Below, piece by piece: positions 27,272 through 39,792 of a stretch of 64,000 bases of DNA. This DNA is from Myxococcales bacterium. GTDB taxonomy: Bacteria; Myxococcota_A; Polyangia; Haliangiales; Haliangiaceae. The notes under the pieces were generated by a model. That model did no database searches and was not told the origin of the DNA. It worked only from the letters and a program-made list of their open reading frames with translations. Location of the stretch: contig CANKMW010000013.1 in NCBI GenBank assembly GCA_947483555.1, positions 1 to 64,000 of the forward strand, given 5' to 3'. Within the stretch, counting starts at the first letter, position 1. Each line of letters starts with the position of its first letter. The position numbers and the translations under genes were made by a program.

Positions 27272-27910
27272 ATGAGCCTGACCGTCGGCCAGCCCGCGCC
27301 CAGCTTCACGCTGCCGTCATCCGACGGCGGCACGTTCGCCCTCGACGATCTGCACGGCACCATCGTCGTGGTGTACTTCTATCCGCGCGACAACACGCCG
27401 GGTTGCACGATCGAGGCTCAGGACTTCCGCGACGTGGTGCCGGAGCTCAAGCGGCTGGGCGCGATCGTCGTCGGTATCAGCAAGGACTCGATCGCGTCGC
27501 ACTGCAAGTTCCGCGACCGCTACCACCTGTCGTTTCCGCTGCTCAGCGACGCCGATGGCGCCGTGCTCGAGGCCTACGGGGCGTGGGGCGAGAAGGTGCT
27601 GTACGGCAAGCCGATGACCGGCGTGATCCGTTCGACGGTGATCGTCGCTGGCGACGGCACGGTGGCCGGCCACTGGCCCAAGGTGAGCGTCAAGGGTCAC
27701 GCCGCCGACGTGGTCGCCGCGGTCGCCGCGCTCGCCAGCCAGGCCGCGCCGAAGGCGAAGCCGACGTCCGCGCCCGCGCCGGCCAAGAAGCCCGCGCCGG
27801 CCAGGAAGCCCGCGCCGGCCAGGAAGCCCGCGCCGGCCAAGAAGAAGCCCGCGCCGGCCAAGAAGCCCGCGGCCCGGAAGCCCGCCAAGAAAGCGCGCCG
27901 GCGTGCCTGA
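27272..27910 (+). CDS. bcp: Bcp/PrxQ-type peroxiredoxin with histone-like C-terminal tail
   Basis: 212 aa. Residues 1-150 are a thioredoxin-fold peroxiredoxin of the Bcp/PrxQ type: VGQPAPSFTLPSSDGG, then VVVYFYPRDNTPGCTIEAQDFRD with the peroxidatic Cys in PGCT (Cys45), and GISKDSIASHCKFRDRY. The resolving Cys of classic PrxQ, five residues after the first, is replaced (CTIEAQ), so a 1-Cys or distant-Cys mechanism (Cys77) is likely. Residues 165-212 are an unusual tail of PAPAKK/PAPARK repeats ending in KKARRRA, like the C-terminus of histone H1 or bacterial H1-like proteins. That predicts binding to DNA or another polyanion. The tail is encoded by 18-bp tandem repeats. The stop overlaps the next gene by 8 nt. 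Confidence 0.92.
   Translation: MSLTVGQPAPSFTLPSSDGGTFALDDLHGTIVVVYFYPRDNTPGCTIEAQDFRDVVPELKRLGAIVVGISKDSIASHCKFRDRYHLSFPLLSDADGAVLEAYGAWGEKVLYGKPMTGVIRSTVIVAGDGTVAGHWPKVSVKGHAADVVAAVAALASQAAPKAKPTSAPAPAKKPAPARKPAPARKPAPAKKKPAPAKKPAARKPAKKARRRA
27773..27865 (+). repeat. 18-bp tandem repeat encoding PAPA(K/R)K
   Basis: Five 18-bp units of CCCGCGCCGGCCAAGAAG or the CCAGGAAG variant, one extra AAG codon between units four and five, all in frame with the peroxiredoxin. The length of the basic tail can probably change by slippage or recombination. Confidence 0.9.
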
Positions 27911-28826
27911 GCGCCAGACCGGCCGGGTCGTCGCGGTCTTGATCGTCGTCGGCTTGCTGGCGACCGCCGCGGTCCTGTTCGCGCTCGGCCGCGGCCGCCG
28001 CGACGGCGCGGGCAGCCGCGGCAATCCGGTGGTGCTGATCCTGTCGCCTTCGCACGGCGACGCCAGCGTCGCCGCCCGGCTCGGCGCCGCCCTCTCGACG
28101 AGCTCCGGCCTGACCATCGAGGTGCGCTCGGCGCGGACCCGCGCCGAGGCCGTCGCGGCCACCGGCCTGGCGTCGGTCGACGGCGGGATCCTGCCGATCT
28201 TCGACTACCTGCTCGCCCATCAGGAGTTCGGCGTCAGGGCCGGGTTGCAGCTGGTCCGCGGCGACGGCGAGCGGGCAACCGCCGGCGTGATCCTGGTCCG
28301 CGACGACAGCCCGATCACCGCGCTGACGCAGCTCGCCGGCCAGCCGATCGCGTTCGTCGATCGCTCGTCGACGACCGGGTACCTGCTCGCCGCTCGCCTC
28401 CTGCAGGAGCAACGGATCGACGTCCGCCCCGTGTTCACCGGTGACCACGTGGCGTCGCTGTCGCAGCTGACCGCCGGCACGGTCGCCGCCGCCGCGACCT
28501 ACCGCCACCAGCGCGCCGGACTCCGCGTCATCGCCGCCGCCGGCACGGTGCCCAACGAGCCCCTCTTCTTCCACCCGCGCCTGCCAGACGCCACCCGCGA
28601 TCGCATCCTCGCCGCCTTCGTCGGGCTCGCCACCACCACCGACGGCCGGGCGCTGCTCGGCCAGCTCGCCGAAGCGACCGGCGTCGCGCCGATCGACGAC
28701 GCGGCGTACGGTGAGGTCAACGATCTCCTGGCCGCGACCCGCCAGCGCCTGGTCGACCTGGTGCCGGAAGGGCGCCGGCTGGTCGAGCGGCGGCACCAGC
28801 CGGTCCCGCCGCCGATGGGTCAGTAG
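27903..28826 (+). CDS. PhnD-like phosphate/phosphonate-type binding protein
   Basis: 307 aa from a GTG inside the 3' end of the peroxiredoxin gene (8-nt overlap). An N-terminal helix (residues 9-29) is a signal anchor or uncleaved signal with no lipobox. Residues 40-280 resemble the periplasmic PhnD/PBP type 2 family: ILSPSHGDASVAARLGAALSTSSGLTIEV, then GVILVRDDSPITALTQLAGQPIAFVDRSSTTGYLLAARLLQEQ, the hallmark SxSGY-like ligand loop (here SSTTGY). No permease or ATPase gene is adjacent. It may therefore be an orphan binding protein or a sensor partner. The ligand is not predictable. Confidence 0.8.
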   Translation: MPERQTGRVVAVLIVVGLLATAAVLFALGRGRRDGAGSRGNPVVLILSPSHGDASVAARLGAALSTSSGLTIEVRSARTRAEAVAATGLASVDGGILPIFDYLLAHQEFGVRAGLQLVRGDGERATAGVILVRDDSPITALTQLAGQPIAFVDRSSTTGYLLAARLLQEQRIDVRPVFTGDHVASLSQLTAGTVAAAATYRHQRAGLRVIAAAGTVPNEPLFFHPRLPDATRDRILAAFVGLATTTDGRALLGQLAEATGVAPIDDAAYGEVNDLLAATRQRLVDLVPEGRRLVERRHQPVPPPMGQ

Positions 28827-28898
28827 CGCAGGCGGGCCCCGCGCATGGCACCAACGCCGGCGCGAGGCCCGGATTACAGCAATCGCGCCGGGCGTCGT

Positions 28899-29528
28899 AT
28901 GAACAGGTCCATGAAGCGAACCCAACTCCTCCTCATGACGATCGCCGCCTGTGGCGGCAAGGCCGGGGCGCCGCCGCCGGCCAACAGCGGAGGCGCCGGT
29001 GGCCTCCCCGCCGCCGCCCTCGAGGCGTGGGCCGGCGCGATGCACGCGGGCCAGGTGTTTGCGTTCCGCGAGGACATCGATCCGAGCGCCGACGTCAAGG
29101 CTGGCGAGGCGATGTCCATCGAGGCAACCGTCACCGAGGTGACCGAGGTCGGCGACGCCAGGCTGATCAGCCTGCGCTGGACCATGGACGGCGAGTCCGC
29201 CGGTAATGGCTTGCCGGGCGCCATCCTGGTCGGCCCGCGCGGCGTCAAGTTCGGCAGCGACCGCGCCGACGTCGAGGCCAGCCCGGCCGACGCGCCGACG
29301 TGGCCGGCGGCGGTCGCCGCTGCCGATCTGCCCGACGGCCACTACATCCACGCCGGCGCCCTCGCCGGCGAGCTGTGTTACGGCGAGGGCCCGACGCCCG
29401 ACGCCGGCGATTGCGAGGACGTCTGCTTCGCCGAGCTGTGCGTCCACCCGCGCCACGGCCTTACCGGCGGCTCGGGCACCTGGTGGCCGAACTACGGCAT
29501 CTTCATCCGAAGCGACCTGAGCAAGTAG
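28899..29528 (+). CDS. Lipoprotein of unknown function
   Basis: 209 aa from the ATG at 28899; a second in-frame ATG at 28911 leaves a very short signal. The lipoprotein signal LLLMTIAAC (Cys near residue 18) is followed by a Gly/Pro/Ala linker. The mature domain contains MSIEATVTEVTEVGDARLISLRW and a Cys-bearing C-terminal half (ELCYGEG, DCEDVCFAELCVHPRHG, then GGSGTWWPNYGIFI), so disulfides are likely. I do not recognise the family. It follows the PhnD-like gene by 72 bp and is convergent with the cbpA-cbpM operon. Confidence 0.72.
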   Translation: MNRSMKRTQLLLMTIAACGGKAGAPPPANSGGAGGLPAAALEAWAGAMHAGQVFAFREDIDPSADVKAGEAMSIEATVTEVTEVGDARLISLRWTMDGESAGNGLPGAILVGPRGVKFGSDRADVEASPADAPTWPAAVAAADLPDGHYIHAGALAGELCYGEGPTPDAGDCEDVCFAELCVHPRHGLTGGSGTWWPNYGIFIRSDLSK

Positions 29529-29595
29529 CGCGAGCCCTCGCCGTGCGTGGCTCGGACGGCGTCGGGAACCTCGCGCACGTCGGGTCGCGACATGG

Positions 29596-29880
29596 TCAGC
29601 GCTCGGCGCGGGCCTGGACCAGCGCCGTCTCGAGCTCCTCGATCTGGCGCCGGGCCTGCACCAGGTCGTCGCGCAGGCGGAGGATGACCTCGATGCCGTG
29701 CCACTCGATCTCGAGGTCGCGCCACAGCGTCCGGGCGACCAGCACTCGATCGACGTCGACGAAGACCCGATCTTCCTCACCGCGCTCGATGATGCCTTCC
29801 TCGACGAGGCGCGTGATGAACTCGGTGTCGCCGTCGACGAGCTCGACCAGGTGCTGGTAGGTGAAGCGTGTCGCGGTCAT
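29596..29880 (-). CDS. cbpM: CbpM-like chaperone modulator
   Basis: 94 aa. It resembles the CbpM/MerR-like modulator that binds the J-domain of CbpA and restrains its co-chaperone activity. The start overlaps the stop of the preceding cbpA-like gene (ATGA, 29877-29880), the usual cbpA-cbpM order. The N-terminal half (YQHLVELVDGDTEFITRLVEEGIIE) is a helix-turn-helix-like segment. The C-terminal half is a long charged coiled coil (LRLRDDLVQARRQIEELETALVQARAER). It lacks DNA-binding wing features, consistent with protein binding. Confidence 0.85.
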   Translation of the reverse strand: MTATRFTYQHLVELVDGDTEFITRLVEEGIIERGEEDRVFVDVDRVLVARTLWRDLEIEWHGIEVILRLRDDLVQARRQIEELETALVQARAER

Positions 29881-30767
29881 AGCGTCAGCTCCTCTCGCAC
29901 CGGCTTGCTGTAGTCATCGCGGGCCTTGCGCAGCGCTTCCGCAAGCTCCGGGCTGACCTTGTCGGGCATGCGTACATCGAGCTCGACGATCAGGTCGCCG
30001 CGCGTGTCGCGGCGCGAGATGCCCTTGCCGCGAAGCCGCAGCTTGGCGTGGTTCTGCGAGCCGGGTGGGATCTTGAGCACGACCGGGCCGTCGAAGGTCG
30101 GCACGTCGATGCTGGCGCCGTTGTAGGCTTCGTCGAGCGCGACCGGCAGGGTCAGGAGGAGGTCGAGGTTGTCGCGGCGCAAGAAGGGGTGCGGGCGAAC
30201 CGCGGTCTCGAGGAACAGATCGCCGGGCGGACCGCCGTTACGGCCGGGGGCGCCTTTGCCGGGGACGCGCAGCGTCGAGCCGGTGTCGGCGCCCTTCGGG
30301 ATCCGGACCCGGACCGCGCCCTGGCCGGGGATGTCGGCCGCGAACTCGGCACCCTCGACGGCCTGGCGCAGGTCGATCTCGACCGCGGCGTGCAGATCCG
30401 CGCCCCGGGTGGGACCGCGCTGGCGGCCGAACAGGTCGGCGAAGTCGAACTCGATCGGCCCCTGCTGGAAGTTCGACGACCGCTGCTGCTGGCGGGTGTG
30501 CTGCCACTTCGCGTACTCGCGCGCCTTGTCGGGATCGAAGCCGCCCTTCAGCGACTCGTCCCCGAACTCGTCGTACGCCGCCCGCTTCTTGTCGTCGGAC
30601 AGGACCTCGTACGCCGCCGAGATCTTCTTGAACGCCTCCTCGGCCTTGGTGTCGCCCGGGTTCACATCGGGATGGTGCTTGCGCGCCAGCTTGCGATAAG
30701 ACGAGCGGATCGCGTCCGCGCTCGCCTCCTTGGCAACACCCAGCGTCTGGTACAGGGACTCGGCCAT
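29877..30767 (-). CDS. cbpA: CbpA-type DnaJ co-chaperone
   Basis: 296 aa. The J-domain (residues 1-70) holds the HPD motif (KLARKHHPDVNPGD) that stimulates Hsp70 ATPase. A linker of about 40 residues follows, then two beta-sandwich client-binding domains (from about residue 118), with VRIPKGADTGSTLRVPGKG and KIPPGSQNHAKLRLRGKG as the paired motifs. The zinc-finger domain of DnaJ is absent, which defines the CbpA/DnaJ type II layout. It is co-transcribed with the CbpM-like gene. A DnaK-family gene lies 16 kb away at 46993. TAAGGT 6 nt before the ATG suggests a leaderless mRNA. Confidence 0.95.
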   Translation of the reverse strand: MAESLYQTLGVAKEASADAIRSSYRKLARKHHPDVNPGDTKAEEAFKKISAAYEVLSDDKKRAAYDEFGDESLKGGFDPDKAREYAKWQHTRQQQRSSNFQQGPIEFDFADLFGRQRGPTRGADLHAAVEIDLRQAVEGAEFAADIPGQGAVRVRIPKGADTGSTLRVPGKGAPGRNGGPPGDLFLETAVRPHPFLRRDNLDLLLTLPVALDEAYNGASIDVPTFDGPVVLKIPPGSQNHAKLRLRGKGISRRDTRGDLIVELDVRMPDKVSPELAEALRKARDDYSKPVREELTL

Positions 30768-30773
30768 CGGGGC

Positions 30774-30779
30774 ACCTTA
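30774..30779 (-). promoter_or_regulatory. Putative -10 hexamer TAAGGT of cbpA
   Basis: On the minus strand TAAGGT ends 6 nt before the cbpA ATG at 30767. Confidence 0.4.
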
Positions 30780-30838
30780 CGCCAGGAAGGGCGCGGCAAA
30801 TGGCGCCGCGTGCGACAGTGGGAGCCCGCGCGGCCGCG

Positions 30839-33121
30839 CTACGGCGCCGTCGTGTTGGCGTAGGCCGTGTAGGCGCGGCACTGCTGACCGCGCAGCGACG
30901 GGCACGGCGGCAGCGGGACGGTCGCGGCGAAGGCCGAGATCACCGGCAGGACGACGCTCGACGGGTGATCGACGTCGTGGCCGATCTGGTAGACGACCGC
31001 GCCGGGGAAGACCTTGTTGGCGAAGAACCACTCGGCGCGGCTCCCGCCAGGCGTGTCGATGCTGACGCGGATGCGCGAGCCGGTGCGGAACACGTGCTGG
31101 ATGCCCGCGCTGCCGACCCGCACCTGGGTCCACTGGTCGGGCACCAGCGGCGCCGCCAGCGCCTCGGTGAACACCGGCGCCGGGTCGAGCTCGGTGGCGC
31201 CGGGGCCGCTCCCGCGCAGGCTGGCCCGGAGCCAGCCCGACTGCACGTACATCTCCTGGCCGTCGGGCCGGACCTCGGTGAGGTTGATCTCGAGATCGGC
31301 GTCGTCGACCGGCGATCGCAGCCACAGGTCGACGCTGGCGGTGCCGAACATCATCGTGTCGATGGTCAGCGGCGCGCTCTCGAACACCACCGCGCTACCC
31401 GCCGCCGGCGCGCGCCAGGCGTAGTCGGGCAGCAGGTCCCACACGTCGCCGCCCGCCGCGAGGATGCTCTGCCGCCCGGCGTCGGGATCGAGCTGGAAGG
31501 TGAACGCGGGGCCGGTCGCGGTCGGCGCGGTCGGTGCCAGCGAGCCGTCAGGTTGCGCGTAGAGTCGCAGCGGCGCGAGCCCGGGGGCCGGCCAGCGCGC
31601 AAACGATTGCTCGAAGGTCGGAACCGGCTCCCCGATGGTGAAGCCGCCGGCACCGCTCTCGAACAGCGCGCGCAGCGGCGGCTCGGCCTTCCACGCCGCC
31701 ACCGCCTCGGCGTGGCTGCCGTAGCCGAGGAAGCGGCTGGGCAGGATGTCCATGTCGTTCACCCCATACACCTCCTCGTACAGCATCGGCGCCAGCGCGC
31801 GCGACAGCGGGAGATCGACCGGCACACGCTGGGCGACGAACAGCTCGAGGAACGTGTTCCACTCCCTCAGCACCGCCGGCTGGTACGCGTCGACGTGGAC
31901 GCCGTTGTAGACCGTCATCCGCACGGCTGGCGAGCTGGTGAACCGGTCGAGCAGCCTGAAGAAGAACGGCCCGGTCTGCTCGTCTTGCCAGGCGCTGGCC
32001 AGGAAGACCGGGACCTCGATCTGGTCGACCAGCGTGGCCAGGTTGTAGCGGTCGTGCTCGGCCGGCACGTAGTAGCGGACCTGCCGCGCCTGCTCGACGT
32101 TGTCGATGTACTGGCCGTGAAGGAGCTGGTTCTCGGCGCACTGGGTGTCGCCGCCATCGACCTGCGCTTGCTCCCAGCCCTGGCCATAGGGGCGGGCCTT
32201 GGCGATGACGTTGGTGATCCAGGCGGTCGCGAAGCCGTCGTTCAGGATGCCGCCCGGCAGCATGGTGGTATGGGCGGAGCCGATCACCGAGAAGGGCGCG
32301 ATCGCCGCCAGGTGCGGCGGCCGGGCGGTCGCGACGAACAGCTGGGTGATGCCCGGGTACGACAGGCCGACCATGCCGACCTTGCCGTTCATCACCCAGT
32401 CCTGAGCGGCGACGGTCTCGATCACGTCGTAGCCGTCGAGGAGCTGCATGGTCTCGAAGAAGTCGAACGCACCGCCCGAGCAACCGGTGCCGCGGATGTT
32501 GACGTTGACGGTCGCGTAGCCGAAGAACGCCGAGATCAGCGCCGACGGATCGTTGGGCGCGTCGCACACCACCGGCAGGCCCTCGCACAGGCCGGACAGC
32601 GAGCCATCGCCGATCATCTCGCCGGGCTTGGACGGCTCGTAGCCGGAGTAGCTCACCACCGTCGGGTAGGGCGGAAGGCCGATCGGGAAGGTCACGTACG
32701 CCGACAAGGTGGTGCCGTCGCGCGTGGTGATGTAGTGGTAGCCCTTGGTCAGCTTCTGATCGCTGTAGAAGCGCGGCGCCGGCAGGCTCGACTCGATCGA
32801 CATCACCTCGAACGGACCGGTCGACAGCGCCGGCGCGGCGGCGGTGGTCTTGACCATGTAGCCGGCGCCCGGCGGCAGCTTGCGAAACATCAAGCTGCCC
32901 AGCTCGTCGGTGGTGCCGATCGCGACCTGGGCGCCGCTGCGGTCGTACGCGGCCAGCTCGGTGGACGGCGGCGCGTGGGTGACGTGAAGTTGCTCGACGC
33001 TGGGGCGGACGTCGAAGGGAGCGTCCTCGCCGCCGCAGGCGGTGGCGAACGCGATCAGCGCGACGAACGCGGTCGTCACGGTCGCAACGATCGACCGGCG
33101 CGACGCGAAAGGAGCTGGCAT
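30839..33121 (-). CDS. CocE/NonD-family hydrolase (X-Pro dipeptidyl-peptidase S15 type), lipoprotein
   Basis: 760 aa. A lipoprotein-like signal (TAFVALIAFATAC, Cys near residue 29) leads to a short beta domain. The S15/CocE alpha/beta-hydrolase follows: TRDGTTLSAYVTFP, then VVSYSGYEPSKPGE, VNVNIRGTGCSGGAF and the nucleophile elbow VGLSYPGITQ (Ser254). A catalytic Asp is probable in MTVYNGVHVDAYQP and a His in the same block. The C-terminal part is the jelly-roll X-Pro domain (FTFQLDPDAG, SAVVFESAPLTIDTMMFGTASVDLWLRSPVDDADLEINLTEVRPDGQEMYV). Family members cleave esters or X-Pro peptides. The substrate here is unknown. It acts outside the cytoplasm, which is less common for this family. Confidence 0.9.
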   Translation of the reverse strand: MPAPFASRRSIVATVTTAFVALIAFATACGGEDAPFDVRPSVEQLHVTHAPPSTELAAYDRSGAQVAIGTTDELGSLMFRKLPPGAGYMVKTTAAAPALSTGPFEVMSIESSLPAPRFYSDQKLTKGYHYITTRDGTTLSAYVTFPIGLPPYPTVVSYSGYEPSKPGEMIGDGSLSGLCEGLPVVCDAPNDPSALISAFFGYATVNVNIRGTGCSGGAFDFFETMQLLDGYDVIETVAAQDWVMNGKVGMVGLSYPGITQLFVATARPPHLAAIAPFSVIGSAHTTMLPGGILNDGFATAWITNVIAKARPYGQGWEQAQVDGGDTQCAENQLLHGQYIDNVEQARQVRYYVPAEHDRYNLATLVDQIEVPVFLASAWQDEQTGPFFFRLLDRFTSSPAVRMTVYNGVHVDAYQPAVLREWNTFLELFVAQRVPVDLPLSRALAPMLYEEVYGVNDMDILPSRFLGYGSHAEAVAAWKAEPPLRALFESGAGGFTIGEPVPTFEQSFARWPAPGLAPLRLYAQPDGSLAPTAPTATGPAFTFQLDPDAGRQSILAAGGDVWDLLPDYAWRAPAAGSAVVFESAPLTIDTMMFGTASVDLWLRSPVDDADLEINLTEVRPDGQEMYVQSGWLRASLRGSGPGATELDPAPVFTEALAAPLVPDQWTQVRVGSAGIQHVFRTGSRIRVSIDTPGGSRAEWFFANKVFPGAVVYQIGHDVDHPSSVVLPVISAFAATVPLPPCPSLRGQQCRAYTAYANTTAP

Positions 33122-33267
33122 GGCGGGACCATCGCACGGGTGGCGCGTCCGCAGGGCCGCGATCGTCGGGCCCGGCGCGCCGGTTGACGGTCTCGGGCGT
33201 CGGTCCCGTGCGCCCCGCCCGGACCCGGCTTTCCCGATCGCCCGACCTGTCCTATCCTCGGTCCGCG

Positions 33268-33555
33268 GTGGGGATGCACGACGGGGCCACGCGGAAGGAC
33301 GAGCCCGCCTGGGAGCTGGTGACCGCCTGGGCGTACGGCTCGATCTTCGCCGCCTCGCCGGCGGCGGCCGCCGCGCACCTGCTCACCTTGCTGCGGGAGC
33401 GGGGCCTGCTGCACCGCGCTCCGCAGCTCACGACGCTCATGATCGACGACGACGACTGCACCCGGATGCTGGTGGCGTTCTCGCAGCAGCGATTCAGCCC
33501 GGCGCAGTGGCACGAGATCCTACGTCAGGTCGGCCGCCCGACGGGCTCGTCGTAG
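33268..33555 (+). CDS. Small protein of unknown function
   Basis: 95 aa from a GTG at 33268; ATG at 33274 is the alternative. TATCCT ends 9 nt upstream of the GTG. The sequence is mostly helical with two Ala-rich helices (AWAYGSIFAASPAAAAAHLLTLLRERGLL), an acidic DDDDC stretch and a C-terminal QQRFSPAQWHEILRQVG helix. No signal peptide or known domain is seen. It is convergent with dnaE2 (24 bp). Codon use looks coding, but the gene is short. Confidence 0.5.
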   Translation: MGMHDGATRKDEPAWELVTAWAYGSIFAASPAAAAAHLLTLLRERGLLHRAPQLTTLMIDDDDCTRMLVAFSQQRFSPAQWHEILRQVGRPTGSS

Positions 33556-33579
33556 GCGACTCGCCGGCCATCACCCCGG

Positions 33580-38220
<4,641 letters not shown>

Positions 38221-38222
38221 GG

Positions 38223-38246
38223 CATACTGAGCATACGTTCAGTATG
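38223..38246. promoter_or_regulatory. LexA-like SOS operator of dnaE2, overlapping the -10 element
   Basis: CATACTGA-GCATACGT-TCAGTATG has perfect 8-bp arms. The core CTGAGCATACGTTCAG (38227-38242) differs by one base from the imuA operator at 42142-42157 and is close to the published Myxococcus xanthus LexA consensus CTRHAMRYBYGTTCAGS, as I remember it. The -10-like TATGCT (minus strand, 38230-38235) lies within it and ends 9 nt before the GTG start. Confidence 0.8.
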
Positions 38247-38286
38247 GTGACAGCTCAAGCCACTCCGGACCTTCGCTTCCCCGAGA

Positions 38287-39489
38287 TCAACCGCAGAACT
38301 GGCGCAGCTTGGTCTCCGACTCGGCGCGCAGCGCCAGCCGCTGTTCGTCCTCTTTCCGGCGCTCGGCGAGGCGATGCATGTTGGCGATGATGGTGTCGGT
38401 GCCGATCAGCGTGAGCACCAGGACGTTGGCCATGAACGACAGGATCGTGGTGCCGATCGACACCACGCTGAAGTCGAGCTTGGTCACGAAGTCGGCCACC
38501 CCGGCCAGCATCACGCCAGCCGACACCACCAGCAGGCCGATGTAGGCCAGCCAGTAGCGGTGGATGCGATGACGGGCGTCGTCGCGTGACAGCGGCATGG
38601 TCAGGCGGCGTCCCGAGAGCGCGATGAAGATCTGGGCCCCCATCACGCCCAGCACGCCGATCACGAAGTAGACGCTGCCGGTGATCTGGTACGGCAAGAG
38701 GATGATGATGTACGCGAACAGCGCGTACAGCGGCGCGGCCAGGATCATCAGGAAGCCGGGCCCCGAGGTGCCGGGGAACAGGAGCTTGCTGACGATCGAG
38801 GCCCGGATCACGCCGGGCATGACCGAGATCGCCTTGGGCGCCAGCGCCAGCATCGCCTTGACGCCGAACACCAGGCCGACCGCCATGTGGATGTGCTTCT
38901 TCTTCGCCGACAGGTGGAGCTCACCGAACTGGGCGGCGGCCTTGAGCTCCTTGGTCGAATCGAAGGCGTCCTGGAACGGATACAGGTAGACGATGAACGG
39001 CGCGATGAAGTACAGCGCCCACGCCAGCAGCAGGATGCGGCGCTGCGACGCCCACTGCGTCCACCGCCCGAGCATCGCGAACGCGGCCAGGCAGAACAGT
39101 CCCTCGGCGATCGCCGGCAACAACATCGCGGCGCGCGCCCCGTCGGGAACCGGCGGTCCGTCGAAGGTCTCGACGAAGCGCAGGAAGGTCAGCGGCACGA
39201 ACGCCAGCGCGACGATGAGCAGCACCGAGCGGCGCCAGGCCAGGAACGCCTGGTGCTCGGGATCGGTGACGTGAGCGGCGCTGTCGGCGAGCGCGCGACG
39301 CTCGGCGACCAGCACCTCGTTGGGCTTGATCTCGAGCCGGAAGGCGCGCTTGAGCGAGACCAGCAAGAAGCTGCCGGTCAGCGACTGCACCAGCTGCGAG
39401 GCCGGCAGCGGCTTCTCGTACGTCGCCACGCCCTCCGAATGAGACGCCGGCGGAGCCGGGGGCACGGGTGGACGCTCGTCGTCGGTCAC
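38287..39489 (-). CDS. Polytopic membrane protein of unknown function in the mutasome cluster
   Basis: 400 aa from GTG at 39489; further upstream in-frame starts exist but add low-complexity residues. A Pro-rich cytoplasmic N-terminus (DDERPPVPPAPPASH) leads to about seven or eight hydrophobic segments: around residues 95-115 (VLLIVALAFVPLTFL), 125-145, 155-175 (LLLAWALYFIAPFIVYLYPF), 205-225, 250-275 (FLMILAAPLYALFAYIIILLP), 280-300, 325-345 and 360-385. A charged coiled-coil tail follows. No transporter motif is recognised. It lies between dnaE2 and imuB on the same strand, but no SOS operator is visible in front of it, so membership of the SOS regulon is doubtful. Confidence 0.72.
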   Translation of the reverse strand: MTDDERPPVPPAPPASHSEGVATYEKPLPASQLVQSLTGSFLLVSLKRAFRLEIKPNEVLVAERRALADSAAHVTDPEHQAFLAWRRSVLLIVALAFVPLTFLRFVETFDGPPVPDGARAAMLLPAIAEGLFCLAAFAMLGRWTQWASQRRILLLAWALYFIAPFIVYLYPFQDAFDSTKELKAAAQFGELHLSAKKKHIHMAVGLVFGVKAMLALAPKAISVMPGVIRASIVSKLLFPGTSGPGFLMILAAPLYALFAYIIILLPYQITGSVYFVIGVLGVMGAQIFIALSGRRLTMPLSRDDARHRIHRYWLAYIGLLVVSAGVMLAGVADFVTKLDFSVVSIGTTILSFMANVLVLTLIGTDTIIANMHRLAERRKEDEQRLALRAESETKLRQFCG

Positions 39490-39611
39490 GGCGGGCAACC
39501 TACTCGATAACGGCGCCGCCGGTGCGCGCATTGCGGTCGACCTCGACTGTGAGCTGCGATGCACGAACAACGGCGCTCGAATGCGGGGCCGCTCGCGATC
39601 GTCCGAGCTGC

Positions 39612-39767
39612 ATGAGCACGAGCACCAGCTCCGGATCGCCTCGCTCGCCCCGCCGGCCATCGACGCCGCCACCGCCGCCCGCTCGCCGCCGCGCGCCCAT
39701 CGAGCCGTCGGCGAGCAGCACCATCCCGATCCGGCCCGAGGACATCATCGCCGAGCTGGAGCGCTGA
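39612..39767 (+). CDS. Possible 51-aa Ser/Pro-rich peptide (weak)
   Basis: A short frame in the 303-bp gap between the membrane protein and imuB. It is Ser/Pro-rich and ends IPIRPEDIIAELER, which looks more protein-like than its neighbours. No ribosome site, signal or homologue is visible. The rest of the gap (39490-39792) shows nothing else I can support. Confidence 0.25.
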   Translation: MSTSTSSGSPRSPRRPSTPPPPPARRRAPIEPSASSTIPIRPEDIIAELER

Positions 39768-39792
39768 TCACGCGCCCCCGCTCCGACCGCCA

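Noticed and set aside
27773-27865. Possible CRISPR or regulatory repeat
   Set aside because: The repeats are in frame and encode the PAPAKK tail; no spacers.
30800-33187. A 795-residue plus-strand frame opposite the CocE-like gene
   Set aside because: The CocE protein has a full set of family motifs; the plus-strand frame is low-complexity Arg/Gly/Val.
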